NCBI GenBank assembly: GCA_900317935.1
Contig: ONIU01000014.1
Span: forward strand, 1 to 45,154
Direction of reading: 5' to 3'
Source: an uncultured bacterium
Lineage (GTDB): Bacteria; Muiribacteriota; Ozemobacteria; Ozemobacterales; Ozemobacteraceae
DNA length: 45,154 nucleotides
Positions 1-7,777 of this stretch are shown here, piece by piece. The notes under the pieces were generated by a model that ran no database searches, had not been told where the DNA came from, and saw only the letters and a program-made list of their open reading frames with translations. The translations under genes and the position numbers were made by a program. The number at the start of each line of letters is the position of its first letter. Position 1 is the stretch's first letter.

Positions 1-1
1 T

Positions 2-127
2 GGTTTCTCACGTCTTGGCACTAACCTTACTACGTTGATGGAAGCCGCTGTAGAGTTTAACAAAGCTGCTGGCTATCTGACCGTCGCCGAAAATGGCAAT
101 ATCACTCTGAATAAAACAGAAAACTAA
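2..127 (+). CDS. C-terminal fragment of an unidentified protein
   Basis: An open frame enters from the left edge and ends at TAA 125-127, giving 41 residues that end in NITLNKTEN. It is followed at once by a strong terminator, which supports it as the true 3' end of a gene. Its base composition is less AT-rich than that of the next gene. Too little is present to name a family. Confidence 0.6.
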   Translation, partial: GFSRLGTNLTTLMEAAVEFNKAAGYLTVAENGNITLNKTEN

Positions 128-142
128 GTCTTTCTTAAACAC

Positions 143-173
143 CAAAAACGCCTGATACACTCAGGCGTTTTTG
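143..173 (+). terminator. Rho-independent terminator of the left-edge gene
   Basis: The arms AACGCCTGA and TCAGGCGTT are perfectly complementary around a TACAC loop, with A-runs before and a T-run after. It lies 16 bases after the stop of the partial gene. Confidence 0.9.
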
Positions 174-283
174 GTTATCTACTAGCTTTAATTTTAAGAA
201 TTAATTATATTATTAAATTCTACTTCTGAAATTACCTTATCTATGTAAAAAAACTATTATTATAAATATAAAAAGGGATAAAA

Positions 284-1303
284 ATGTCTGAAATAGGTCA
301 AAATGAAATAACTTTTTATAATTCTCCTGATGGAAAAGTAACTATTGAAGTTTTATATGCTGATGAAAATATCTGGCTTACCCAAAAGAAAATGGCTGAA
401 TTATTTGAAACTACACCTCAAAATATAACTTTACATTTAAAACATATTTATGAAGAAAATGAATTACAAAAAGATTCAACTTGTAAGGATTACTTACAAG
501 TTCAAAATGAAGGTTCCAGGAAGGTTTCGAGAAATTTAACCTATTACTCTTTAGATGCAATTATTGCTGTTGGTTACAGAGTAAAATCAGAAAGAGGTAC
601 TCAATTTCGTCAATGGGCTACCTCAATTTTGCAGAAATATATTCATAAAGGTTATGTTTTAGATAATTATCGTTTTAAATACGGTTCCAAATTTAGTACA
701 AGGTTCTTTGATGATTTATTAGAAGAAATCAGAGATATCCGCTCAAGTGAAAGAATGGCATATCAGAAAATTACAGATATATATGCAACCTCTATTGATT
801 ATTCCCCTAATACAGAGTTATCTAAACAGTTTTTTGCAACAGTGCAAAATAAATTGCATTTTGCTATAACAGGTAAAACTGCAGCAGAAATTATTAAAGA
901 TAGAGCAGATAGTACAAAACCTAATATGGGTTTAACTTCATGGCGAAAAGGACCTAATGGAAAGATACTTCAAAGTGATGTTGTTGTTGCTAAAAATTAT
1001 TTAACAAAAGAAGAATTAGATTATTTAAACAGAATTGTATCTATGTATCTTGATTACGCAGAAATGCAAGCTATAAAAAGACAACCTATGTATATGAAAG
1101 ATTGGGTAAAAAAATTAGATGCATTTCTGAAATTTAATGAAGAAGAAATATTGAATAATGCTGGAAAAGTTACTCATGAAGTAGCAGAATCATTAGCTTT
1201 AACAGAATTAAAAAAATACAAAATAATTCAAGATAAAAAATATGTGTCTGATTTTGATAAAGAAATTGAAGAAATCAAAAAAATAGGAAAGGGAAAAAGA
1301 TAA
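284..1303 (+). CDS. RhuM-family (virulence RhuM-like) protein
   Basis: This 339-residue protein matches the RhuM family in length and sequence. The N-terminal part has ENIWLTQKKMAELF followed by a predicted DNA-binding-like segment, then YYSLDAIIAVGYRVKS and RGTQFRQWATSILQKYI, which are hallmark blocks of the family. The middle and C-terminal parts are helical and charged and end in a Lys-rich tail. RhuM was named from a Salmonella pathogenicity island. Homologues are common in accessory and defence-type islands, but the biochemical role is unknown. The start is supported by AAAAAGGGA upstream of the ATG. It is transcribed away from the TIR-like locus next door and is more AT-rich than the left-edge gene, consistent with acquired DNA. 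Confidence 0.88.
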   Translation: MSEIGQNEITFYNSPDGKVTIEVLYADENIWLTQKKMAELFETTPQNITLHLKHIYEENELQKDSTCKDYLQVQNEGSRKVSRNLTYYSLDAIIAVGYRVKSERGTQFRQWATSILQKYIHKGYVLDNYRFKYGSKFSTRFFDDLLEEIRDIRSSERMAYQKITDIYATSIDYSPNTELSKQFFATVQNKLHFAITGKTAAEIIKDRADSTKPNMGLTSWRKGPNGKILQSDVVVAKNYLTKEELDYLNRIVSMYLDYAEMQAIKRQPMYMKDWVKKLDAFLKFNEEEILNNAGKVTHEVAESLALTELKKYKIIQDKKYVSDFDKEIEEIKKIGKGKR

Positions 1304-1425
1304 TTTGGTTGTATTGTAAAAAATAGTTTTATATTTCATTTGAAAGAAAATAAAACTTAATCAAAATTAGAAATACTAGGTTTTTGAAAGTTTATATTAT
1401 CTTTTAGCAATTTAGAAAAAGTATT

Positions 1426-2112
1426 TCAATGTTTTTTCTTTTTCTTATTATTTGTAGTAGTTGATGTATTTATATTGTCAATTACTAAAGTGTTTGAATT
1501 TAATAGAGATATTTCTTCTTGTGGTAATTGATTATTTTGTTTTTTAGCTAAATATACAATATATGAAATACATAGAAACACACATAACCCAAAAATCAAA
1601 GAATTTATTATTAAGCTTATTGAAATTTCTTTATTCATCTTCCATTCGCAGACTATTTTATAAATGATTACAGTTATGTAAAATAAAGGGAATAAATACT
1701 TATAAAGAATATCTATTAAATCACATATAAAAGGATAATCTTTTAAATAATTTTTACCTTCTCTATCTATTTTTAATCCTTCCTTTGTTAATTCATACTC
1801 TAATTTGCTTAAATACGCGTAATGTCTTTCTATTTGAATATTTGTTTGAAAATACCTCATTGTTAAATAAAGTAATATTATCCATAAAGAAGTTTGTATA
1901 ATACTTATTTGAGAAGTAAAATCTAGTTTATAATTTTCTTTTAGAAATAAATTTACAATATTAGACATATTCTCAGGTGATATTGCAAATAAAATGAGAA
2001 AACAAATTGTTAGAAATAAACAAATAAAAAGATTATTCCTTGTATGTAACGTTTCATTGGTTACAGAATATGTATCGTTATAATGTTGAAATAATAATTC
2101 AATATTATTCAT
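1426..2112 (-). CDS. Four-TM membrane protein next to the TIR-like gene
   Basis: I do not recognise a named family. The 228-residue protein has two pairs of membrane segments, at about residues 26-45 and 69-88 and then 136-155 and 166-192. A roughly 45-residue charged, probably cytoplasmic segment lies between the pairs, and the tail is Asn/Thr/Lys-rich (it ends KKKKKH). I chose the ATG at 2112, directly after the TIR stop, because GAGGG at 2118-2122 sits 5 bases before it. An ATG at 2124 would overlap the TIR gene by 11 bases. The tight spacing implies one transcript with the TIR-like gene. By analogy with TIR-plus-membrane-effector defence pairs, it could be a membrane effector, but no ligand-sensing domain is visible. 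Confidence 0.7.
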   Translation of the reverse strand: MNNIELLFQHYNDTYSVTNETLHTRNNLFICLFLTICFLILFAISPENMSNIVNLFLKENYKLDFTSQISIIQTSLWIILLYLTMRYFQTNIQIERHYAYLSKLEYELTKEGLKIDREGKNYLKDYPFICDLIDILYKYLFPLFYITVIIYKIVCEWKMNKEISISLIINSLIFGLCVFLCISYIVYLAKKQNNQLPQEEISLLNSNTLVIDNINTSTTTNNKKKKKH

Positions 2113-2113
2113 T

Positions 2114-2621
2114 CTAACCCTCATTTAGAGCATTTATTATCGCATCTTGTGTAAATGAGTGTGCCCATTTTGCATTAGAGTATAATAATTCTTCTGGAGA
2201 CTCATATTGTTTATCTATTTTTACTCCAACAAGTTTATTATTGTTTTCTTTACTTTTAGCTATTTCAAAATTAATCCAGTTCTTATAACCAATTTTAGCT
2301 GAGTCTTTATGTCTTTTATTTGCTTCTTTTCCGATGATTACTAAAGTATAATCTGTCTCTTTTATTTTTTTAGTTAAACAGGATTTTATTACCGAAATAT
2401 TATCACTTTGGATTTCATTTGACGAACAATCTTTAAAAACAAAATCCATATTTTTGTTTTTTATCCCAAGCGTCTAATAAATATTTATAATGTTTATCAT
2501 TTGTATAATCGAAAGAAACAAATACTCTTTTCTTTTGGTTTATATTGTCTTTTAATTTTATTAAAGCTGATTCTAAGTAGTTCATAAAAAACTTAATCTT
2601 TATTACCTTTTTATCAATCAA
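2114..2621 (-). pseudogene. TIR-like (DUF1863/ThsB-like) gene split by a one-base frameshift
   Basis: Two adjacent reading frames together encode one TIR-like domain. The upstream frame (2621 to 2433) carries RVFVSFDYTNDKHYKYLLDAWDK, the first strand and alpha-1 region. The downstream frame (2449 to 2114) carries DFVFKDCSS, YTLVIIGKEA, the conserved WINFEIAKSK and KLVGVKIDK. This order is that of DUF1863 TIR-like proteins, including the Thoeris ThsB branch. The frames join in an A6 run at about 2461-2466. With one A fewer the protein reads WDKNKNMDFVFKD, matching the usual family spacing. So it is either a broken gene, a sequencing or assembly indel, or a slippage-dependent gene. The first Met is uncertain (MIDKK or MNYLE). 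It precedes the four-TM gene in an apparent operon. Confidence 0.75.
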
Positions 2622-2667
2622 TTATTTAAAACATATAATATTAATAATTCAATTCCAATAGAATTAA

Positions 2668-3873
2668 TTATCTTCTTCTAAGTTGTCTTTTGCATCCTTC
2701 TAATAATTCTTGAGCCAATTCATAATTTGGATTTAATATTAATGCTTTTTCTGCGTATTTTTGAGCCGTTTTATAGTCTTTTAAATCATAATAACAAAAG
2801 CCAATATGTAAAAAAATATTTTCTTTATGTGAAACTGAGTTATCATAATTCCAAAATTTATTATCCAAGTATTTTTCAATAATTAATTGATATAATTCAA
2901 TAGCTTTAACATAATCCTTATATCCATTATAATAAGATTCTGCTAAATTATTATAGAATCTACCTAGAAACCTTGTGTCGTTTTCTTCTATTGAGATTTT
3001 AATACCAGTTTCTGTAACAAATTTCAACGCATGATAATTTTCTGTAATATAATAACAAATAGCTAGTTTGTCTAGAACAGGTAATTTGTTTGGACTATAT
3101 TTTAAAGCCAATATTAATTCTTTTTCTGCTTCATTAAATAAACCTGCTTGAGCGTATCTAACTCCTAATACATAGTGTGCTTGTGCTTTATCAATATCTT
3201 CTTCTGAAGATGAATCATTAAAATTTGTATTATCAACATAATTGTTCCTCTTTATTTTTGTTATTGCATTATCTTTATTAAGCATAAAAACAGAAGCAGA
3301 AGGCACAGCAAAATTAAGGTTTTGTCCTTCTGTAAATTGAGCAGCAACAATACCCAAAACCTTTCCATCTTCAGACAGCAGTGGACCACCGCTATTTCCA
3401 CTAGAAACAGGACAGGTAAACTGAATTAAAGTTTCTTTTCCTCTTCTGATTTGACTAACCATTCCATTTGAAAATGAAAAATCTAAGCCTTTCGGACTTC
3501 CTAGAACATAGGCTGGGGTTCCTGGAGTTGGCATATTGGCTTGTAACTCTAGTAAAGTAGAATTCTTTGAAGAAGCTTTCAATAAAGCAATATCCTTTTC
3601 CTCTGAATAATCTATTATTCCTTCGATAGAAACAATATTTCCTTTACTGGTTTTTGCAGTTATGTTCGTAGCACCTTCAACAACATGATAGCAGGTTACT
3701 ATTATATCTGGTTCTAATGCATAAAATCCTGTTCCAATACAACCTCCTCTTGGTGTATCAACTTTCAGAGAAACAACAGAAGTAACAGATTTATTATAAA
3801 GCTTTTGAGTATCTGCCCCATAAGCACAAGTAACCACCAACAAGCATAAAACCAATAATATAATTCTTTTCAT
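2668..3873 (-). CDS. Secreted S1C trypsin-like serine protease with TPR repeats
   Basis: The 401-residue protein begins with a Sec signal peptide (KRIILLVLCLLVVTCAYG). Residues 25-200 form an HtrA-like trypsin fold with the full catalytic triad: His63 in TCYHVVEG, Asp94 in EKDIALLKA and Ser161 in SSGNSGGPLL. No PDZ domain follows. Residues 225-400 instead form several TPR-like helical pairs (AHYVLGVRYAQAGLFNEAEK and later FCYYDLKDYKTAQKYAEKAL). It is expected to work in the periplasm or outside the cell, with the TPR part probably choosing partners or substrates. It stands alone, with AT-rich DNA on both sides. I am confident in the fold; the substrate is unknown. Confidence 0.9.
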   Translation of the reverse strand: MKRIILLVLCLLVVTCAYGADTQKLYNKSVTSVVSLKVDTPRGGCIGTGFYALEPDIIVTCYHVVEGATNITAKTSKGNIVSIEGIIDYSEEKDIALLKASSKNSTLLELQANMPTPGTPAYVLGSPKGLDFSFSNGMVSQIRRGKETLIQFTCPVSSGNSGGPLLSEDGKVLGIVAAQFTEGQNLNFAVPSASVFMLNKDNAITKIKRNNYVDNTNFNDSSSEEDIDKAQAHYVLGVRYAQAGLFNEAEKELILALKYSPNKLPVLDKLAICYYITENYHALKFVTETGIKISIEENDTRFLGRFYNNLAESYYNGYKDYVKAIELYQLIIEKYLDNKFWNYDNSVSHKENIFLHIGFCYYDLKDYKTAQKYAEKALILNPNYELAQELLEGCKRQLRRR

Positions 3874-4104
3874 AGATTCTACCTATATCAAGTTTATTTA
3901 AAATCATTCTATAAACTATTATAGCATAGCTTTGTTTTTCGTAGTAATTAATGGTTTAAAGGAAAAAACCGAGGTTACAGAACCGATGCTCCACTACGAA
4001 TGGTGGAAGATCTGCTGACCGCCTTACTGAAGAATTAATTAAGTTCTAAGACTTTTACTTTCTACTGCTTAGCAAAGTTCTCAAAAATCCCCTTGGCTAC
4101 TTAG

Positions 4105-4190
4105 TAGCCGTTCCCCTTTGATAAAGGGGATAATTTAAAGCCACATTCATTTACGATGTAAAGAAGACAAAGATACCCGAATCATAAAGA
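4105..4190 (+). repeat. Degenerate dispersed repeat, copy 1
   Basis: This segment and 5265-5350 share, in the same order, AGCCGTTC, AAGGGGATA, a GATGT(A/G) stretch, GAAG(A/G)CAAA and ATACCCGAATC. In copy 2 the last part forms the glgB terminator hairpin. The two copies flank the DUF559 gene in direct orientation. Confidence 0.55.
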
Positions 4191-4306
4191 TCTTCCCCCG
4201 TAATCGGGGGAAGTGGATTTTGCAAAGCAAAAGACGAAAGGGGGAGCAATGCAAAGCATTGCGTTGATGATTAGAATTTAACGCAAAGTTGCACTTTGCT
4301 CCCCCT

Positions 4307-4362
4307 TACGACTCGCTTGCCATCCTGGCGCTCGCATGCACTCCCAACATCCTGTTGGTCGT
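4307..4362 (+). repeat. Dispersed GC-rich repeat, copy 1
   Basis: TACGACTCGCTTGCCATCCT is identical to bases starting at 44933. The similarity continues with single changes through CGCTCGC(A/T)TGCACT to ACATCCTG and TCGT. Composition is much richer in G+C than the surroundings. Confidence 0.75.
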
Positions 4363-4430
4363 CAGTCACTACGTGACAGCTTCCCCGCTATACGGGGCAG
4401 CATCAGAAGATAACAAAGCTAAAAAGCTAC

Positions 4431-4602
4431 AGCTCCATCACGAACGTAATCTGGATCTAGAGCTTATTATCCTTAATTTTTCGGCAATTTGTATAATTCT
4501 TTCAATCTTTCTTTCAAGCTCCATCACGAACGTAATCTGGATCTAGAGCTTATTATCCTTAATTTTTCGGCAATTTGTATAATTCTTTCAATCTTTCTTT
4601 CA
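4431..4602. repeat. Exact 86-bp tandem duplication over the DUF559 3' end
   Basis: Bases 4431-4516 and 4517-4602 are identical by eye. The unit starts AGCTCCATCACGAACG and ends CAATCTTTCTTTCA. The right copy holds the last 44 bases of the DUF559 gene, so the left copy is a duplicated gene tail plus downstream DNA. Exact identity suggests a recent event or an assembly artefact. Confidence 0.9.
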
Positions 4603-4933
4603 TAATCAAATCTATATAAAAACAAACATCATCAAATTTCTTATTAACATCTGGATTTCCAAATCTAACAACCTTATAGCCTAATTTTTCGAGATATAAA
4701 GTTCTATTATCATCATATTTAACATTGTTTTCTAAGAGATGTTGAATACCATCAATTTCTATTACCAATTTTGTTTTATTACAAAAAAAATCAACAATAT
4801 AATTACCTATTGGATGCTGACGACGTATTTTTAATGGATATTTACATAAATAAATATACCAAAGCTTATTTTCTTCTTTTGTAGAATAATTCCTTAATTT
4901 TTTGGCCCGCTTTCTTTGTTTGTATGTAAGCAT
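4559..4933 (-). CDS. DUF559 endonuclease-like protein (PD-(D/E)XK fold)
   Basis: The 124-residue protein is a full-length small DUF559 protein, a Vsr-like family of predicted nucleases. It has the typical LR...STKEENKLW opening, then RRQHPIGNYIVDFFC, KLVIEIDGIQH and GYKVVRF. Candidate metal ligands and catalytic residues are Asp48, Glu59 and Asp61, with His65 nearby. Members are often stand-alone genes scattered among repeats or near mobile DNA, and their targets are mostly unknown. Here it lies between the palindrome-rich stretch and a MITE-like element. The last 44 bases are part of an 86-bp tandem duplication, but the reading frame is intact. The ATG at 4933 has only a weak purine-rich site upstream. 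Confidence 0.88.
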   Translation of the reverse strand: MLTYKQRKRAKKLRNYSTKEENKLWYIYLCKYPLKIRRQHPIGNYIVDFFCNKTKLVIEIDGIQHLLENNVKYDDNRTLYLEKLGYKVVRFGNPDVNKKFDDVCFYIDLIMKERLKELYKLPKN

Positions 4934-5106
4934 TTTTTCACCTTTGATTTATATAATTTGAGAAATTTTTAATATATCTCTATAAGTAATCAACCGAAAA
5001 CGGAAAATTGGACAAAAAAAAGTGAAAATTTTGAAAAAATTTGTGTTGGTAGTAAGTTCTTGTTTTTTGAAAGTTGCTTATATCGAAGATCTTTCCCTGA
5101 TAAAAT

Positions 5107-5268
5107 GAGGCTGTTCGAAAACCAAGTATTGACTCCAAAATTATATTATGCTAATTGACTACACATTTGTCATAAAAAGTATAGCGTATGGGCTTCGGCC
5201 CTGAAAGCTATACGTTTATGACAAATGTGTAGACGACAAAAAAAGCTATCCTAATTATTTAAACAGCC
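5107..5268. mobile_element. MITE-like element, copy 1
   Basis: This is a non-coding element of about 160 bp, with a second copy at 28851-29030. Outer ends are imperfect inverted repeats (GAGGCTGTTCGAAA and TTTAAACAGCC). Inside, CTACACATTTGTCATAAA at 5159-5176 pairs exactly with 5215-5232. Nested inside that, GTATAGC pairs with GCTATAC and GGGCTTCGGCCC forms a tight hairpin. The outer ends recall the GAGGCTGTC-type termini of some insertion sequences, but no transposase is present. Flanking target duplications are not obvious. Confidence 0.75.
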
Positions 5269-5350
5269 GTTCTTCTTTAAAAAAGGGGATATTTTGAAAA
5301 CCTATTATAGCAAGATGTGGAGAAGGCAAAAAAAAATACCCGAATCTTTA
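5265..5350 (+). repeat. Degenerate dispersed repeat, copy 2
   Basis: This corresponds to 4105-4190 in order and content, with small indels. It overlaps the right tip of the MITE-like element and runs into the glgB terminator. Confidence 0.5.
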
Positions 5351-5368
5351 TGATTCGGGTATTTTTTT
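5330..5368 (-). terminator. Rho-independent terminator of glgB
   Basis: AAATACCCGAATC and GATTCGGGTATTT pair perfectly around a 5-base loop, flanked by A- and T-runs, so it could act in both directions. It lies 15 bases beyond the glgB stop. Confidence 0.9.
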
Positions 5369-5382
5369 AATCTAATTCAAAC

Positions 5383-7602
5383 TTACTTGGTCAATTTGAA
5401 ACCGACTACAGCCAAAGGTGGAACTTCAATGCTGATTGAATGTTCACGGCCGTTGCAACCAAAGAGTTCGCTCCATCTTCCACCATAGTTGCCTATGTTA
5501 GAACCGAAATACATTTCAGAATCGGAATTGAGTATTTCCTGATAGAAACCGTCTCTTGGAACGCCTACACGATAGTTGCTATGAGGAACTGGAGTAAAGT
5601 TGGCTACGAACAATGTAATGTCATCTTCATTTTCGCCTTTTCTTATCCAGCTAATAATGCTTTCATCAACATTATCAAAGCTTATCCATTCAAAGCCTGA
5701 GCCATCGCAGTCTTTCTGATAAAGTGAGGGTTCAGTTCTATACAAGTAATTAAGATGACCAATAAGGTTCTTAACGCCTGCATTAGAGTCGAATTCCAAC
5801 AGGTGCCAATCTATGCTCTGATTGCTATTCCATTCGTTCCACTGACCAAAGTCAGAACCCATGAACACAAGCTTCTTGCCTGGCATTGTCCACATCATGC
5901 TGAACAACAGGCGCAGGTTAGCAAACTTCTGCCAGAAATCGCCTGGCATCTTGTTAATCAGATTGCCTTTTCCATGAACAACTTCGTCGTGAGAAAGAAC
6001 GTAAATGAAGTTTTCGTTGAAAGCATAAATCAACGGGAAAGTAAGATTATTGTGATGATATTTTCTATAGATTGGGTCTTTCTGGAAATAGCTGAGAGTG
6101 TCGTTCATCCAACCCATGTTCCACTTGAAGGTGAAGCCCAAACCGCCATCGGCTGCTGGTCTTGAAACCATCGGGAAAGCCGTAGATTCTTCAGCAATAT
6201 TCATAGTGCCTGGATGGAGTTCTTGGCAAACAGTATTCATCTGTCTTAAGAAATCAATTGCTTCGAGGTTTTCGCGTCCACCGAACTTATTTGGAACCCA
6301 TTCGTTAGCTTTTCTTGAATAGTCTAAGTAAAGCATTGAAGCAACAGCGTCAACTCTTAAGCCGTCTGCATGATATTTATCTAACCAGAACAAAGCACTG
6401 CTGATAAGGAAGTTTCTAACTTCGTTTCTACCAAAATTGAATATTAGAGTACCCCAGTCTTTGTGTTCACCCTGACGTGGGTCTGCATGTTCATATAGAG
6501 CTGTTCCATCAAATTTTGCCAAACCATGAGAATCTTTTGGGAAGTGAGCAGGAACCCAGTCTAATATGACACCAATGCCTTCTTTATGCATATAATCTAC
6601 GAAATACATAAAGTCTTTCGGGTTACCGAAACGGCTGGTTGGTGCAAAATAACCTGTTACCTGATAGCCCCAGGAAATATCTAATGGGTGTTCTGTTACA
6701 GGAAGCAGTTCAACGTGAGTATAGCCCTGTTCCTTAACGTAATCAGCAATAATTGGTGCTAATTCGCGATAGGTAAGGAAGCGGTTACCTTCTTCAGCAT
6801 TACGCATGAATGAACCAAGATGGCATTCATAAATTGAAACTGGTTCTTTGTGCCAATCTTTTTCGGCTCTGGAAGTCATCCATTCGCCATCTTCCCAATT
6901 ATAACCGCTTAAATCATAAATCTTGCTGGCAGTTTTTGGTCTAACTTCTGCATAGAATGCAAATGGGTCAGCTTTTTCCAACAAAGCACCGTCTTTGGTC
7001 TTGATTTCAAACTTATAGTTCTGACCAGTCTGCAAACCAGGAATAAAGATTTCCCAAACGCCGGAAGTACCAAGACTTCTCATAACATGACGACGGCCAT
7101 CCCAGCGGTTGAAGTCACCGATTACACTGACGCGGCGAGCATTTGGAGCCCAAACTGCGAATGAAACACCACCAAGTTTGTCTTTGAAATAATCAAAGTA
7201 TCTTATGTGAGCACCAAGTTTTTCATAAAGCTCGTGGTGATTGCCCTGGCTGAAATAGTACTGGTCCATTTCACCAATAGTTGGCATAAAAGCATAAGAA
7301 TCATAAAATTCTGCACTAGCACCGTTTTCGTAATAGCTTTTAATGCGATATGGGAAAACCTGAGTTCTTTCAGTGATTACAGCTTCAAAAAAGCCTGCAT
7401 CATGAAGTTTTTCCATCTTAAAAGCAGTGCCTGTATTCAGATCGATAACTTCTGCCTTGACTGCATCTGGCAAAAAGCCTCTTACTGCAACAACTTTTTT
7501 GCCTTCCTGTTCACATTCATGAGCGCCTAATACTTGATAAGGGTCATGGTGATTGGTTCCGATAATCAAATCAATTTCGTTTTGACTAACAATTTGAGTC
7601 AT
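5383..7602 (-). CDS. glgB: 1,4-alpha-glucan branching enzyme GlgB
   Basis: GlgB cuts alpha-1,4 glucan chains and re-attaches them in alpha-1,6 linkage during glycogen synthesis in the cytoplasm. The 739 residues match the long two-CBM48 form. An N-terminal CBM48-like domain spans about 15-110 and a second about 140-235 ([20 protein letters not shown]). The GH13 barrel spans about 255-610, and a C-terminal beta domain follows. Catalytic residues are visible: nucleophile Asp418 in [10 protein letters not shown], the acid/base Glu in AEESTAFP (471/472) and Asp539 in [11 protein letters not shown]. The ATG at 7602 is preceded by GGGAG. No other glycogen genes lie next to it, and it has its own promoter and terminator, so it is probably monocistronic. 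Confidence 0.98.
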   Translation of the reverse strand: MTQIVSQNEIDLIIGTNHHDPYQVLGAHECEQEGKKVVAVRGFLPDAVKAEVIDLNTGTAFKMEKLHDAGFFEAVITERTQVFPYRIKSYYENGASAEFYDSYAFMPTIGEMDQYYFSQGNHHELYEKLGAHIRYFDYFKDKLGGVSFAVWAPNARRVSVIGDFNRWDGRRHVMRSLGTSGVWEIFIPGLQTGQNYKFEIKTKDGALLEKADPFAFYAEVRPKTASKIYDLSGYNWEDGEWMTSRAEKDWHKEPVSIYECHLGSFMRNAEEGNRFLTYRELAPIIADYVKEQGYTHVELLPVTEHPLDISWGYQVTGYFAPTSRFGNPKDFMYFVDYMHKEGIGVILDWVPAHFPKDSHGLAKFDGTALYEHADPRQGEHKDWGTLIFNFGRNEVRNFLISSALFWLDKYHADGLRVDAVASMLYLDYSRKANEWVPNKFGGRENLEAIDFLRQMNTVCQELHPGTMNIAEESTAFPMVSRPAADGGLGFTFKWNMGWMNDTLSYFQKDPIYRKYHHNNLTFPLIYAFNENFIYVLSHDEVVHGKGNLINKMPGDFWQKFANLRLLFSMMWTMPGKKLVFMGSDFGQWNEWNSNQSIDWHLLEFDSNAGVKNLIGHLNYLYRTEPSLYQKDCDGSGFEWISFDNVDESIISWIRKGENEDDITLFVANFTPVPHSNYRVGVPRDGFYQEILNSDSEMYFGSNIGNYGGRWSELFGCNGREHSISIEVPPLAVVGFKLTK

Positions 7603-7633
7603 TATTATCTCCCGTGAATTTTATATTCTTAAT

Positions 7634-7661
7634 AGTGTACAGTTTACAATAAACTTTTCAA
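7634..7661 (-). promoter_or_regulatory. Predicted glgB promoter
   Basis: On the minus strand TTGAAA (7661-7656), a 16-base spacer and TACACT (7639-7634) precede the glgB start by about 30 bases. This fits a housekeeping sigma-70-type promoter. Confidence 0.5.
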
Positions 7662-7777
7662 TATAACAATATTTTTATTGTTACAGATAAACTCTTTGGG
7701 TATTTAGCTTAACAATATATTAAAATAAAAAATTTTATATTATATTAAAATGTATAAAATTTAATAAGGGCAATAAT

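Larger units (their letters stand above)
3874..4430. other. Gene-free stretch made of small palindromes and repeat fragments
   Basis: I see no credible gene here. The stretch has many short hairpins: GGCTACTTAGTAGCC (4095-4109), TCCCC-N9-GGGGA (4112-4130), CTTCCCCC-N6-GGGGGAAG (about 4192-4213), GCAATGCAAAGCATTGC (about 4247-4263), GTCACTACGTGAC and CCCCGCTATACGGGG. Segment 4105-4190 resembles 5265-5350, and 4307-4362 resembles 44933-44986. A short open frame at 3952-4038 has protein-like composition but no start. This looks like a patchwork of dispersed repeats beside accessory genes. Confidence 0.6.

Noticed and set aside
2114..2621. Classic -1 programmed frameshift at an A AAA AAC heptamer in the TIR-like gene
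   Set aside because: The heptamer is out of phase with the upstream frame and the required shift is +1 (or -2), so the standard -1 mechanism does not fit.
3952..4038. Short open frame ending DLLTALLKN that looks protein-like
   Set aside because: It has no start codon, is only 28 residues long and lies in repeat-rich DNA. It could be a gene remnant, but nothing confirms this.
4289..4546. Open frame of 85 codons in the palindrome-rich stretch
   Set aside because: It consists of dispersed repeat and 86-bp duplication sequence, has no ribosome site and no domain-like composition.
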